Shown: piece after piece, positions 1-11,600 of the stretch
How positions within the stretch are numbered: the stretch's first letter is position 1
Layout of the letters: every line of letters begins with the position of its first letter
Assembly (NCBI GenBank): GCA_043381765.1
Contig: JBHJMP010000936.1
Coordinates: 1-32,433, forward strand
Reading direction: 5' to 3'
Length of the DNA: 32,433 nucleotides
Source of the DNA: Collodictyon triciliatum
Taxonomy: Eukaryota; CRuMs
Notes under the pieces: model-generated
Database searches by the model: none
What the model was told of the DNA's origin: nothing
What the model saw: only the letters and a program-made list of their open reading frames with translations
Program-made: the position numbers and the translations under genes

Positions 1-1360
1 GATATCCACAAATACCGCGAAAAATGGGAAGCGAGATACTTGCGAGACTTTGAGCAGATGGAGAAATGGTTCTTTGGACTAGGAAAGGAAAAAGAAAAGA
101 CCATGTATCCTCCCTACACACCATCTGTGGACATGCAGCATTTATTACCTCGCAACAACAAAAAGAACACCCACGTCTTCTTCTCAAAGATGTGGTCAAG
201 ACGAGACTATGATGCTGCTACCCTCGAGCTTATCACCACAAACTGCTCCAAGGCTTCACCCTCGCAAGCAGCCAGCATGATAGCACCAATAGATGCAAGC
301 GAATTGTGGAAAGCGGTCAAGTCGCTGCACAACGAAAAGGCACCAGGTTCAGACAGGCTGCCCAACGGAATATACTGTGCTTTCTTTAATGAGGTCAAGG
401 CATCCTTGGTGACTTTTCTGAATGGAATCATGTCTGGTGGCGACCTACCGCAAGGATTTACCGAGGCCACGGTGCGGCTGATACCAAAGAAAGGAAACTC
501 GAGCAATCTTGCAGACTGGCGGCCAATATCACTGTTGAATAACGACTATAAGATATAAACGACGCTACTCAGAAATCGCATATCACCCATCGCTGACAAA
601 CTCATATCCAAAGAGCAGATTGGTTTCATGAAAGGAAGGAACATCGACACAAACATCTGGGTTGTCAACAAAGAGTACATGGAATATCAAGTAGACGGGA
701 CACCCCGCGCTATGATTTTCTACAACCTGGAGAAAGCATATGACTATGTGAACCACGAAGAATTGGAAACCATCCTACACAAAAGAGGCTTCTGTACCGG
801 ATTCACCAGCCTTATCAAGAAATTGCACGACAATGCAACAGCGAGGGTACTCACGGCACACGGACTTACGGATGCAATCCAAAGACAGAGCGGGGTGTAT
901 CAAGGCTGCCTACTTGCATTACTGCTTTTCAACTTTGTCGCTGACTGCCTTGCAAACCACTTCTGAAATGAAAACAAGGTGCGCAACCAACTGCTACTTC
1001 AATATGCAGACGACACAGCATTCATCTTGCGGTCTCCCGAAGGCGCCACACTCGCCAACAAATGCATGCAAGAATACACACGAGCTGTCGGCGGAATATC
1101 AACTAAGACAAGACAGATGGAATTCTTTTTGGGTTTCAGGATGGACTTATGTTTCCAGGGAAACATTGTGTGGAAGCCACCTTGACATCCACTCAAGTAT
1201 CTTGGCATCATATTCGGTCCACAATCGGATAGCAAATGGACAACCCTGGTTGAGGACATCAAGTCGAAAATATCAGTATGGAGCAACTTTCATCTTTCGG
1301 ACGTGGGGAAAGTAAGGTTGTGGAATCGAGTGATGCTGTCGACCCTTATCTACAACATGA
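1..1360 (+). mobile_element. Non-LTR (LINE-type) retrotransposon reverse transcriptase fragment, inactivated
   Basis: One reading frame from base 1 to the gap encodes the fingers-palm region of a LINE reverse transcriptase, the enzyme that copies the element's RNA into DNA at the target site. Visible motifs in order: PGSDRLPNGIY, then IPKKG and DWRPISLLNN (about 480-540), QIGFMKGRNID (about 620-650), motif A FYNLEKAYDYVNH (about 718-756), motif B QSGVYQGCLLALLLFNF (about 883-935), motif C LLLQYADDTAFIL (about 990-1030), and the post-RT stretch LSDVGKVRLWNRV before the gap. The frame is broken by three stops: TAA 556-558, TGA 964-966 and TGA 1183-1185. The first catalytic Asp of motif A, normally in a FxDxEKAxD context, is Asn here, while the YADD pair is intact. 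Both ends are missing: the left lies outside the window and the right is in the gap. An L1/Tx1-type clade is plausible, but the fragment is too short for a firm placement. Confidence 0.93.
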
Positions 1361-2266
1361 NNNNNNNNNNNNNNNNNNNNNNNNNNNNNNNNNNNNNNNN
1401 NNNNNNNNNNNNNNNNNNNNNNNNNNNNNNNNNNNNNNNNNNNNNNNNNNNNNNNNNNNNNNNNNNNNNNNNNNNNNNNNNNNNNNNNNNNNNNNNNNNN
1501 NNNNNNNNNNNNNNNNNNNNNNNNNNNNNNNNNNNNNNNNNNNNNNNNNNNNNNNNNNNNNNNNNNNNNNNNNNNNNNNNNNNNNNNNNNNNNNNNNNNN
1601 NNNNNNNNNNNNNNNNNNNNNNNNNNNNNNNNNNNNNNNNNNNNNNNNNNNNNNNNNNNNNNNNNNNNNNNNNNNNNNNNNNNNNNNNNNNNNNNNNNNN
1701 NNNNNNNNNNNNNNNNNNNNNNNNNNNNNNNNNNNNNNNNNNNNNNNNNNNNNNNNNNNNNNNNNNNNNNNNNNNNNNNNNNNNNNNNNNNNNNNNNNNN
1801 NNNNNNNNNNNNNNNNNNNNNNNNNNNNNNNNNNNNNNNNNNNNNNNNNNNNNNNNNNNNNNNNNNNNNNNNNNNNNNNNNNNNNNNNNNNNNNNNNNNN
1901 NNNNNNNNNNNNNNNNNNNNNNNNNNNNNNNNNNNNNNNNNNNNNNNNNNNNNNNNNNNNNNNNNNNNNNNNNNNNNNNNNNNNNNNNNNNNNNNNNNNN
2001 NNNNNNNNNNNNNNNNNNNNNNNNNNNNNNNNNNNNNNNNNNNNNNNNNNNNNNNNNNNNNNNNNNNNNNNNNNNNNNNNNNNNNNNNNNNNNNNNNNNN
2101 NNNNNNNNNNNNNNNNNNNNNNNNNNNNNNNNNNNNNNNNNNNNNNNNNNNNNNNNNNNNNNNNNNNNNNNNNNNNNNNNNNNNNNNNNNNNNNNNNNNN
2201 NNNNNNNNNNNNNNNNNNNNNNNNNNNNNNNNNNNNNNNNNNNNNNNNNNNNNNNNNNNNNNNNNN
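1361..2266. other. Assembly gap (906 N)
   Basis: Run of undetermined bases. It begins inside the retrotransposon frame, so the rest of the element's 3' part probably lies in it. Open frames that cross it are artefacts of the N run. Confidence 0.99.
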
Positions 2267-3642
2267 AAATAACCATAAAAATCAATATCAATCATTTTTT
2301 ATTTGAGAAAAAATCTTTATGTCTTCACATGTCAAGCCCCAAAGCCAATCAGCTTCCCTTGCAAACCTTATCTTCGCCCCTCTTAAAATCAAGCCTCCGT
2401 CAAAGCACAGGCAGGTAAATCCCAGTGTCACACAAACTTCATCCAGCCCTGTGAAAGCAGATGGCCACACCGCGCTGAAGGCACGAAGAGAGGCGTAAGG
2501 CAGAAGTACAAGGAGGAGCTGTTAAGGATGCAGAGAAGAAGCATGGTGATTCGGACTGAACGAAGCGGCTTATGACGAGGGCCCATCACTCGGAGCGGGT
2601 GTGCGGCGAGTGCGATAAGCCACAGCCTTGTTGACTGAAGCAACAACCTCCTTCAAGATGGCGTCGCCCATGTTCTAGAGAGTACAAGCCGGTGAGCTAG
2701 TCATTCAGTCTTGAAGAGGAGGCGCATTTGGTATGTAGAGGATCCGCAGAAGCATAAAGGATTCTGCTGGGCAAATATCAAGCAACAGAGCTGGGTCACA
2801 ACTGAACCTTTCGGATGCGATCCTGTCCCTCCGTGTCTTTGAGGAAGTCATCGACGTGTGTGTTGCGGATGTTCTCCGGCATGTCTGTGTGGCTTTCGCT
2901 CGGGCGGCTGCCAGTCATGATATATCTGTGCTCGTGTATTAGATAGTGGGTGCAGAGCCATGAGAGTTGGCCAGCTTGGGCGCTTGCCCAGACAAGTATC
3001 GATCAGGCGGAGCCATGCTTAGAGTTGCGTCCAGGGTGAACAAGCGACGCAACAACTAGGCTCCCATGATCAAAGGAAGAAACGAAAGAAGCGAAAGACA
3101 AAAGAGACAAATACTTGATCGACAAGCAATCGTCGTTCGTTTTTCGTTTCGTGAGGAGAGTATTTGCTCATTTTCTTTCTTTAAATAGAGAAATAAATAA
3201 AGTGTGAGAGGTGGTTGCAGAATATCGACAAACGAGAGTGGAAGCAAACAAACCCGCCACTGAAGACGCAGAAGTATGATCGTCCCTCCTTCTTTGCAGT
3301 CCACGACATTGTGACTTTGTGAATGCTGTGTGAGAAGCTCCTGGGGTATTAAGCGTGAATACTAACAAACGGTGAGTGTTCATCCCAATCATATGAAGCG
3401 GATTCAAAGTCCTTGGATCACGGGCAATGGAGATCAGACAACTGGGGTTGTGATGCCTTCCACGGGCGGTGATTGACTCACGACAAACTGTGATCTGCTG
3501 ATGATCAAACCGCAGCGATGAATTAAAAAAAAAGTGGAGATAGTTAAACGTTTTGTCCGCATTAGTCGAATTGAGGTCGATAAGCTTTATCTGGATGTTT
3601 TGTCCGAGGGTGGAAGGTGTGGCAGCGCTGGCTCCTGGTCTC
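2267..3642. other. Intergenic stretch, no convincing gene; GC-richer block at about 2430-3060
   Basis: No open frame here shows a family pattern I recognise. Bases 2430-3060 are visibly richer in G and C than their surroundings, as though they were old coding or mobile-element sequence. On the plus strand the most protein-like frame (through ATG 2658) has about ten stops in 210 codons, which is what chance gives. On the minus strand a 69-codon open stretch (3002-2796) holds a 40-codon ATG frame (2918-2796) with a charged, helix-like sequence ending DDFLKDTEGQDRIRKVQL. It has no introns, no family I know and no supporting neighbour. It could be a remnant of the adjacent retrotransposon or a small gene. 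Bases 3060-3640 hold low-complexity AT-rich sequence and the 3' flank of the PRPF3 gene; I found no AATAAA on the minus strand within 300 bases of its stop. Confidence 0.5.
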
Positions 3643-4787
3643 TTAAATCTCGTCCGACTGAAGGCGCTTGTGGTTCCTGGCCATCATGAAAAAGTTTTCG
3701 CAGTTGTGCTTCTTGAATAATTGGCGCGCATCTTCAAGCTTGTCAAAGTGGTTGTAAGAAAACTTGCTGAAGAACGGTTTCTCAGAAACTCCCTGCAGCA
3801 AAATGTTACAATTATAATTGTTATTGTTCTTTTTTTTTTTTTTTTACAAAAAAAGAAATAATAATAATCGGCTTCACGCACTTTCTATCGTGCCGATTGG
3901 AATAATTGTTGGTTGTTTTTGAGGGCAAACTGTGGAGCTGGTGCAAACCTGCCAAATCAAGACACAGCTGTTTTGTGTCTTTGAAGAATCACCGTGCTCT
4001 TCATCTCCGTTATCCTCCTCTTCTTCCTCCTCCTCTTCATCATCCTTCGAGTCCCACTTGATGCGTCTCAACATCACACCAGAGAAACGGCGTGTGGACT
4101 TCTGGCCTGAAAATGGTAAACAAAAATAGAAACGTGAAAAGATTTATCTTGCCTGATGAAATTATGATTAGCAATATGCATAAATGACAAAATATTTATC
4201 CCAGTGGATTCACAAAAGGAGGACAGATATACTTCACCAGTTTCTTTTTTTTCTTTTTATTCCATTCATAGCGAGATTTAGTAAAGTCACAATGTGGAAT
4301 TTCATATTCATAGTAGCGAAGTTATACCTCCTTCAACCACAACAACACTCATTTCACTCGTGACAGCCATCGCACCGTGCAAGAGATACTTGTTTGCATT
4401 GAGCTCAATTTTGCTTCGGAATCGGCGCCTGGACAAGTCATCCACTCTTCGATAGGCGTCAAAAACAATGAGAAAAAGAAACAAGAAAAAAAATAGAGCA
4501 TGATAAAGCGGTACAAAGAGATAAAATAAAATAAGAAGAATGAGAAAGCGGAAGAAAAATTATTAGAAAATAGAATTTAGGGAGATAATAAAAATGGAAT
4601 TTCGCACCATTCACAATGTCATACCTATAAACACTGACGATATGTTCTTTTGACGTGTCTTCTTTGAACTTGCGGAGGAACTTTTCTTTCTTTTGTTCCT
4701 TCGTAAGTTTCTGGGTTTGGTTACGCCTTTCATGTTCGCGTTTACGTTGCTCGACCTATTTTTTACGATGAAGCCAGATGGTTATCA

Positions 4788-4886
<99 letters not shown>

Positions 4887-6393
4887 GAAGAAGAAGAAGA
4901 AGAAGAAGAAGCAAGTGCTGTGAAATGAAAATAAAAATATGTTGAATGAATGAACGAGCATACGTTGGTTTTTAAAACATCATGGAAGTGCATTCCATAC
5001 CTGCTTACGAACTTCAGCCTCAATTTGTGTAGGATTCTGGATTGCCTGAGTTCCCAAGACACGCATCAGTGATGACAACTTAACTAAGACGAAAAAGGGA
5101 GGTGTTATATTCTGACTGCATATATTTATTTCATCGCACAGTAGAATAGAAATATAACATGGAAAGACAGAAAAAAAACCTTTGGGTGGCGGAGGTGGAA
5201 TGAGTCCTGCTTGGATCTTTTCTTGCATATCCTTCGACGCTTCCAACTTCCTTCTTGTTTTGAGCTTCTTTCTTTCCTATACGAAGCGTTCCAGTATTTT
5301 TATGTTTTTTGTCCCAAGCATATTCCACACCTGAATACAGTGTCTCATCTGAACATGAAAGAGAACCAGCTGATAATAGCGAGGTGATTACATACTCTTT
5401 TGGTTAACATCAATGCCAGTGGAGGTGCTGTGTCGTTATCGATTCGCGGTTCTACTGGGATGGGGTGCTCAATGTAAGATGTGATTTTATCGATTCGCAG
5501 GTATGTAGCGTTTAACTCAGGATTTGAAATGGCCCCAGGGGTCGAGCTTTCCTCCTCCTTTGTGTCCATGCTATCCCTGTCTACTTTCTCGGCGTTCTGG
5601 ATTTCAAGTCCAGCAACTGTTGTTTGTTGGGCAGAAGGATAAGCTGGGCCCTTCAAAAGAATTTGGTCCCACCATTCAACAGTGGGGATGGGGTCTGCCA
5701 CCTGCATATTCAGATGGGCTCAATACATTATGCAAGGATTTGACCCTTTTCATATGAACGGCATGGAGGAATTGGTACACGTGTCAACCTGAGGAATTGA
5801 GGGTTGTATTCGAGAGGGTTTGAGATCTGATTGAGGGGAGTGAAGACGAACCTTTCGTTCACTGTCATTCACCAGCTCCAAAATGGTTGGATCTTCCATG
5901 TTCAGTTCAGAAGACCCTGTTTCTATTTTATTTTTCTCTGCTATTTCAGAAAGAAGGGCCTATGATGCATAATATGGTTGGGATTTGATAAATCAGCTTA
6001 CTTGGAATGTGGGAAATTCATAAACACAAATAAAAACTAATATAACTTTAGGAAATAATATGGAAATGTTATTTGCACAAAAATATGCAGACATCTAAAT
6101 GAATCCCTTTCGTTCTATATATTTTTATTTCAAGATACTCGATTAAATAGGTATCGGAAGGAGTTGCAACCTTGGCTCTTTGGTTTTTCCCTTTTTCTAT
6201 AAACTTTCCGGGTTTGAAAAAGTTAAAGTCCGATTTATACCGACGACCTTTGGATGCAGAAAGTCGAGGGTCTACAAATTTTGGTGTTGTATCTTCCTCG
6301 TATTTCTTCTTTTCTTTTTCAGCATCCTTTTCCAGCTTTGCTTTATTAACCTACAGAACATGTAAACCTCAGAGAATCTATACAGGTATTGAT

Positions 6394-6430
<37 letters not shown>

Positions 6431-6992
6431 TGTTCCTCTGATACTCGGTACCTTTTTTTTTTTTATATTAATACTATTTTTAGACCGCGCATACAAGTTA
6501 TATTATTTTTTCATTTCCGGTCAAGTATACCTTGAGAGTCATCGGAAGAGCAAAAGTGTGCTTAATAACATTTCCGTACTCATCTACTTCTCTCCCTTGG
6601 TCATCTAGCCTTAAGCTCATTAGTGTTACTTGCTTCTTGGGTACTTGCATCTATATTACAGAGGATGGTTTGGAAGTTAAATTTTGATTGATGAGTGTCC
6701 CATAAATATGCATTCCTGGTGTTTGATAAACAAACAATTAATGTTTGAATAGGAACTGAAGCATGTTACCAGAGTTTTGTTGTACAGTCCGGATATTTGG
6801 GCATGAACCTTGAAAAGCAATTTAATAATTATGCAAGAGAAAATAAAAAGGTATACCACACCTAGTGGTGAGGCATATTCGCACGTATGATGGATACTTG
6901 GAAGTTCAGACAAAGATACAAGAACCACATTATTGGGCGTTGGAAAGGTAAAGCAATATCTAAATGAGATACGAAACCAATACAGGGCAACC

Positions 6993-7029
<37 letters not shown>

Positions 7030-7903
7030 GGAATAGGAATCGGTTTGATAGATCAATGTGCGCTAATAAAATAAGTGTGTTTCCTTTCTTCCATACCAGT
7101 GCTGATGCCTGCCGAACACGGTCCATGGTTTCTTTGTTCGAAGGTAGTGTTGGGCGTGCAGTGGTCTCGCTTGTGTTGGAAGTGGAGCTGTGTGTCTCCG
7201 ATTTTACAGAAGCTGCGCTACTTGGAGCCGATGTAGGAGTATCGTTGGGCTTAGTTGGTGTGGGGTTGGCCACTTTCTGATACTTGTCCTGCAGGGAAGC
7301 CCTGATACTGGCGACTTTTGAGAATATCTATGCAGATTTAATGGATACTAAACGACTAAATACTAGAATAGAATAGGTCAAACAATAAGTAGATGTAATG
7401 GAGTGATATTCTTGAGCTCAAAAGTAATATTCATGAGCAATCTAATTCACCCACATAATACATAGGCATAATCGAAATACATGAAACGATATTGTAGAGA
7501 TAAAGTGGTGTTCCGAACTACCTCGGATATATTCTTTTTCAGCGGTGGGTCAGAGGTTGGAGTGGTCTTTGTCAGAGACTGTGGCACGGGCGATGCGCTG
7601 GCTGCAGTGGGAGTCTAGCGATAAAATTAGATTCTCTCAAATGTTAATTGGTATCTACTCGATTGCAATAGATGGGTGTTTGTATAGAATTGCGTTTATT
7701 TTAATAAAACGGCTCAAGGGGAAAGCGGCAAGCTGCTCTCCAATTTATATATGATATGGACTGGAGGAGAAAAAAGCTCGGCCTACCGTATTGACAGAGT
7801 CGTCCCATCTGCGTTTCTTTTGCGGTTGGTTTTCTTTGCTGTCGGCTGCCTCTGCAGTGGCAGATAGGTCTCTAAAAAAAAAAATAGGAAAAGAATGAAA
7901 GAA

Positions 7904-7990
<87 letters not shown>

Positions 7991-8003
7991 ACAAATAAAC
8001 AAA

Positions 8004-8042
<39 letters not shown>

Positions 8043-8067
8043 ACAAATAAACAAATAAATAAACAAA

Positions 8068-8098
<31 letters not shown>

Positions 8099-8255
8099 AA
8101 AGGGTGATAATCGTCAGGGAAACAAGACGAAAGGCCACAATACGCCGATGGACTTCGAAGAAGAGAACAACGTCTTGTTTGGGCGCAGAATAGACATGAC
8201 GTGAGTTGAAGGGAAGCGGCGTATTGAGAGCTTACCTCTTCTCCGGTGTCGACAT
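3643..8255 (-). CDS. PRPF3: U4/U6 small nuclear ribonucleoprotein Prp3 (PRPF3), complete, 15 exons
   Basis: Prp3 binds U4/U6 snRNA and helps assemble the U4/U6.U5 tri-snRNP in the nucleus. Coding exons, 5' to 3': 8255-8236, 7871-7787, 7614-7522, 7327-7097, 6808-6770, 6650-6531, 6350-6171, 5959-5852, 5701-5396, 5276-5180, 5083-5001, 4755-4625, 4446-4328, 4106-3949, 3792-3643. All junctions are GT-AG and keep phase, giving 639 aa; human PRPF3 is slightly longer (683). The PRP3 domain includes VEWWDQ (about 300), IEHPIPVEPRIDNDT (about 372-386), LMLTKRERKKL, GLIPPPPPKV and LMRVLGTQAIQNPT (about 425-445). The C-terminal DUF1115 domain includes MSVVVVEG and MLRRIKWD, then a Glu/Asp-rich loop and CVLIWQ. 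The N-terminus is basic and Ser/Thr/Pro-rich; the PWI domain of animal PRPF3 is absent. The start is the first ATG that keeps phase into exon 2 (AG|A = Arg). The 39-nt exon at 6808-6770 is the least certain. Confidence 0.95.
4789..4912. repeat. (AAT)n followed by (AAG)n microsatellite
   Basis: Uninterrupted AAT array 4789-4886 (98 nt), then AAG units to about 4912, inside a PRPF3 intron. In the sense of the gene it reads (CTT)n(ATT)n. The open frames it creates on both strands (poly-Asn, poly-Tyr) are repeat artefacts. Confidence 0.97.
6399..6425. repeat. (TA)n dinucleotide repeat
   Basis: About 13 TA units in the PRPF3 intron between exons 6350-6171 and 6650-6531. Confidence 0.95.
6993..7031. 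repeat. Poly-A then poly-G tract
   Basis: A29 followed directly by G10 on the plus strand (C10T29 in the sense of PRPF3), in an intron. Homopolymer lengths in such tracts are unreliable in most assemblies. Confidence 0.95.
7902..8100. repeat. (AAAT)n microsatellite with CAAA variants
   Basis: About 199 nt of tetranucleotide repeat in the first PRPF3 intron; the sense strand of the gene reads (TTTA)n. A few CAAA units interrupt the array at about 7990-8000 and 8041-8066. The long FIYL-type open frames across it are artefacts. Confidence 0.97.
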
Positions 8256-8655
8256 TACTTTGTTGTCTGCTCGGCTGTGCTGGGTTCCTTTCTTCTGTGT
8301 TGATTGTGCAAGAGCCGGATACTTTGATCAATCACATGGCTGCGATTCTGGCTGCGTTTGATCACCAGCCCCATTCAGCGAATCCATTCAGGGTATGAAT
8401 TCAGTAAATTCTAACGTGCATTTCTATATCTGGAGTTGATTCGATCCAACACATATCCATTTTTTTTTTGCTTCGATCGATACAATCACCGCCCGTCTTG
8501 ATGGCGAATGAAAACTGACAAGCAGAAGCACAAAGCGATTCAAACTAAGAAAGAAAGAAGCAAAGAAAGAAAGAAGCAAAGAATGAACCAAGAGAATGTG
8601 GAACGTGAAAGCTTGGACAAGGGATTAAATCCACACACTTTGGCAAGTCCGTCAA
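8256..8655. promoter_or_regulatory. Divergent intergenic region, probable shared promoter of PRPF3 and the WDR49-like gene
   Basis: The two start codons (PRPF3 at 8255 minus, EF-hand/WD gene at 8656 plus) point away from each other across 400 bases, so both promoters and both 5' UTRs must lie here unless there are upstream non-coding exons. Notable sequence is a T9 run near 8461, palindromic CGATCG at about 8474-8481, and an A/G-rich stretch (8540-8590) that probably falls in the plus-strand 5' UTR. I see no clear TATA element. Confidence 0.55.
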
Positions 8656-11600
8656 ATGAGCAGGGATCGCGTTCCGCAGCCTCCGCCGCATCCGCCCATC
8701 TCGACGATTGTTCGGCCGCCGACTCTGCTTTCTGTGCGCAGCAACAAACACGCAGACAACCCGGATTCGGTGGCATTGCAGACTCCGCTGCATTCGACTC
8801 ATTCGCTCGAACCGCCAAAGACGCCTGCAATGCGTCCCGGTTCTTCTCAGAAGCGCAGTTTGTCGTCCTCGCTCTCGTCTCGTGCTGTGGGTTCGAATGA
8901 CGCGCTCCCCCACGCAACGCGTTCTGATGGTGTTTCTTTCTTTGGTTTGTTGACTGAGAAGAAGAACAAGACAGCATACCTTCTCTTATTTTCGTTTTAT
9001 GATTTTGATTTATGATTTTGATTATTACAATAATAATTGTTTTTTTTATTGATATTGATATTGGTATTGATATTGATATCATCATCATATTAATTCTTTT
9101 TTTACCAATTCCCTCACAGCAACAACGGGAGGAAACATCCACGGATGCGATGAATCAGACAGAATTCTGAACCTCGATGACTTTCTGAATCTAGACGACC
9201 TCGTGAAGCTTAAAGCAGCCTTTTTAGGAACACAGGCAAATCAACGGAAGCGACTAGGCGAAGATGAAGTATGTTTGTTTTTTGTGTTTTTTTGTGTTTT
9301 TTTGTGTTTTTTTTGTGTTTTTGTGTTTTTTTGTGTTTTTTTGTGTTTTTTTGTGTTTTTTTGTGTTTTTGCTACGAAATTAAAAATGCTTATAATTTTG
9401 ATAAACCAAATCTTAAAAGAATGACCATTATGCTCATTTTTATTATTATATTTTACCGCTAAATCAGTTGGACCAAGCTAATATCCTAACTTATCACGAC
9501 TCAGTTTGTCGCTGCATTCCAAGGTCTGCTTGCTAAAGAAAAAAGCACGGCGGAGCTTTCTCTTTTGTTTCGAAAAATAGACGCAAACTCAGACGGGACA
9601 GTCGATTGGGATGAATTTGTCACATATTTTCTTATGGAGAATGAGCATAATATTGAGACAATCGAAGAAAAATATGTATGGTGCTGTCTCTATGACTATA
9701 TTTTAATGATTATCGTATATTTATTTGAATACACTCTCTTTACAGAAAACAAAATATTACACTCCACAAGAGTTTCCCGACCCAAACACTCCAAAATATT
9801 ATCACACCACCAGCATCGATCGGATAATTTACGTACGTTCAGAAAATGATGTACCACGTTCCGACCGGTATTTTTCGACCGGGTTTGCTTTCATTCGTCA
9901 AACTATTTTGTTCGTTTGTTTGTTTGTTTGTTTGTTTGTTTTTTTTTAAAAAAAAAAGGACTCTATAAATATTCTCTAATGCCACCGCAACTGGCATTCT
10001 TAGGTTTCTTTATCCTTGTAATTTATTTTAGCATTTTGAAATACATTTCCCAGACATGAAGGAGTCATTCGCGTTTGGCATTGCCACTCCTTGAAATATC
10101 GGACGTCTGTAAAAAACTTTGCTCTTTGGGACGATGTTTCACCAATGCCTGTGATTACATCCTGGTCACAGTCCATTAAACCACCGCCGCCTCCATCATA
10201 CATTACAGATATATTGTATGTTCCGTCGTTGCAGCGTATTGTTGTCAGCTCTATCGACCGCTCGTAAGCTTTTAACATATTTCATATCTTATTGCCCTGT
10301 TATTATCATATTTGCATTTAATTCACCAAATGTCCACAATAAACAAGATGCATCAATTTGTATCTTAACCTATGGGGTTTCGTGTCCCCTTTTGTTCCTT
10401 TTCTTTCTTTAGTATATCATTTTATGACTCCTTAAGTATGGAGCCACTTTATCGTGTCCGAGAGCTGCACAACTCGCCCATGTGTCTCGAGTATATTGAC
10501 AATGGAGAGCGAGGTTTATTGGTATTTGGGGACGATGACGGCAACATCCAATATTCACCGTTTCCAATGAAGGGAACGAAGGACAAATCGTTTAAGAGGG
10601 TTTATTTTTTTATTTTTTATTTTTTATTTTTTATTTTTTTATTTATTTGGGCATTTTGACAATCTGCTTAATCGACTGGAATTATTCATTACATTTGTAT
10701 GGTTGGTTAACCAGCAGGTTTATTTAGCGGCTTACCTTTCAAAACTATTTTCGCTCGCTACATATGCAATTTTAGACAAAGGTACATTCCGACTGGATAA
10801 ACAAAGTGAAGTATATCTCTGAGGCGCGTGTGATGATTACTTCATCACTGGACTCCACATTATCACTTGTTGACTTATCTTTTCATGTGCAAAGAGTTTT
10901 TGAGGGGCACGAAAAGGTTTCCTAGCTATATGCTTGCTTCTCCAGTCGACTGTTCTTTTACTTCTTCTTCTTCTTTTACATTATATTTGAACTCTTATGC
11001 ACTATGAACAAAAAATATTATCGACGCATTTATCATCTGTGATAAATACATGTATGATTTTGGAGACAAATCGAACTCTCCGTATCATGTGTATCATTTG
11101 ATACTGTTTTATTTCTTAATTCTTCAACATTGCAGGGTGTATATTCATTCCAGTGGTGTGCTGGTCTGAAAATGTTCGCCAGTTGTGGACTGGATAGATT
11201 AATGTTTGTGTAATTTAGCAGACTTGTTCTCTTTTTCTATTTTTTGCCTTCGATTAGCGCTTGAAACAAAATTTATACCCCATAGTCGTGTTTGGGACAC
11301 AAACGCCACACGGTCCATCATGGTTTTAAAAGGCCACAAAGCTCCAATTTTTCAGTTGGCATACAACGAAGTTGATAAGCATCTGATTTCTCTATCTGCC
11401 GACAAGGTTCATAAGTTCAAGCTCATTTTTCCCTCATCTACTTTGAAATAAGTCGCATGTTTATGTTAACTCCAAAATCCATACTTTTCATACACAGATC
11501 ATTAAAATTTGGGATATCCGCACATATCGATGTCTCCAAACCATCGACATACGCTCAGTGCTGCATACAGACGAGAGAATTTCAGCCATGATATTTGACC

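Noticed and set aside
1273-2418. Open frames of more than 300 codons on both strands across the first N run
   Set aside because: They are open only because N codons are not stops; the real sequence at their ends fits the retrotransposon frame.
2658-3060. Plus-strand frame with protein-like text (for example ILSLRVFEEVIDVCVADVLRH)
   Set aside because: About ten stops in roughly 210 codons around it equals random expectation; no family recognised.
4693-5062. Poly-Asn and poly-Tyr open frames
   Set aside because: Produced by the AAT/AAG microsatellite in a PRPF3 intron.
7902-8100. Regular repeats as a possible CRISPR-like array
   Set aside because: Tetranucleotide tandem repeat without spacers, in an intron of a eukaryotic gene.
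7745-8331. Long minus-strand FIYL-repeat frames resembling a hydrophobic membrane protein
   Set aside because: Translation of the TTTA microsatellite; the flanks are the first two PRPF3 exons and their intron.
8508-8900. 130-codon plus frame overlapping the start of the EF-hand/WD gene, and the overlapping minus frames
   Set aside because: The frame from ATG 8656 splices in phase into exon 2 and the EF-hand; the others have no continuation.
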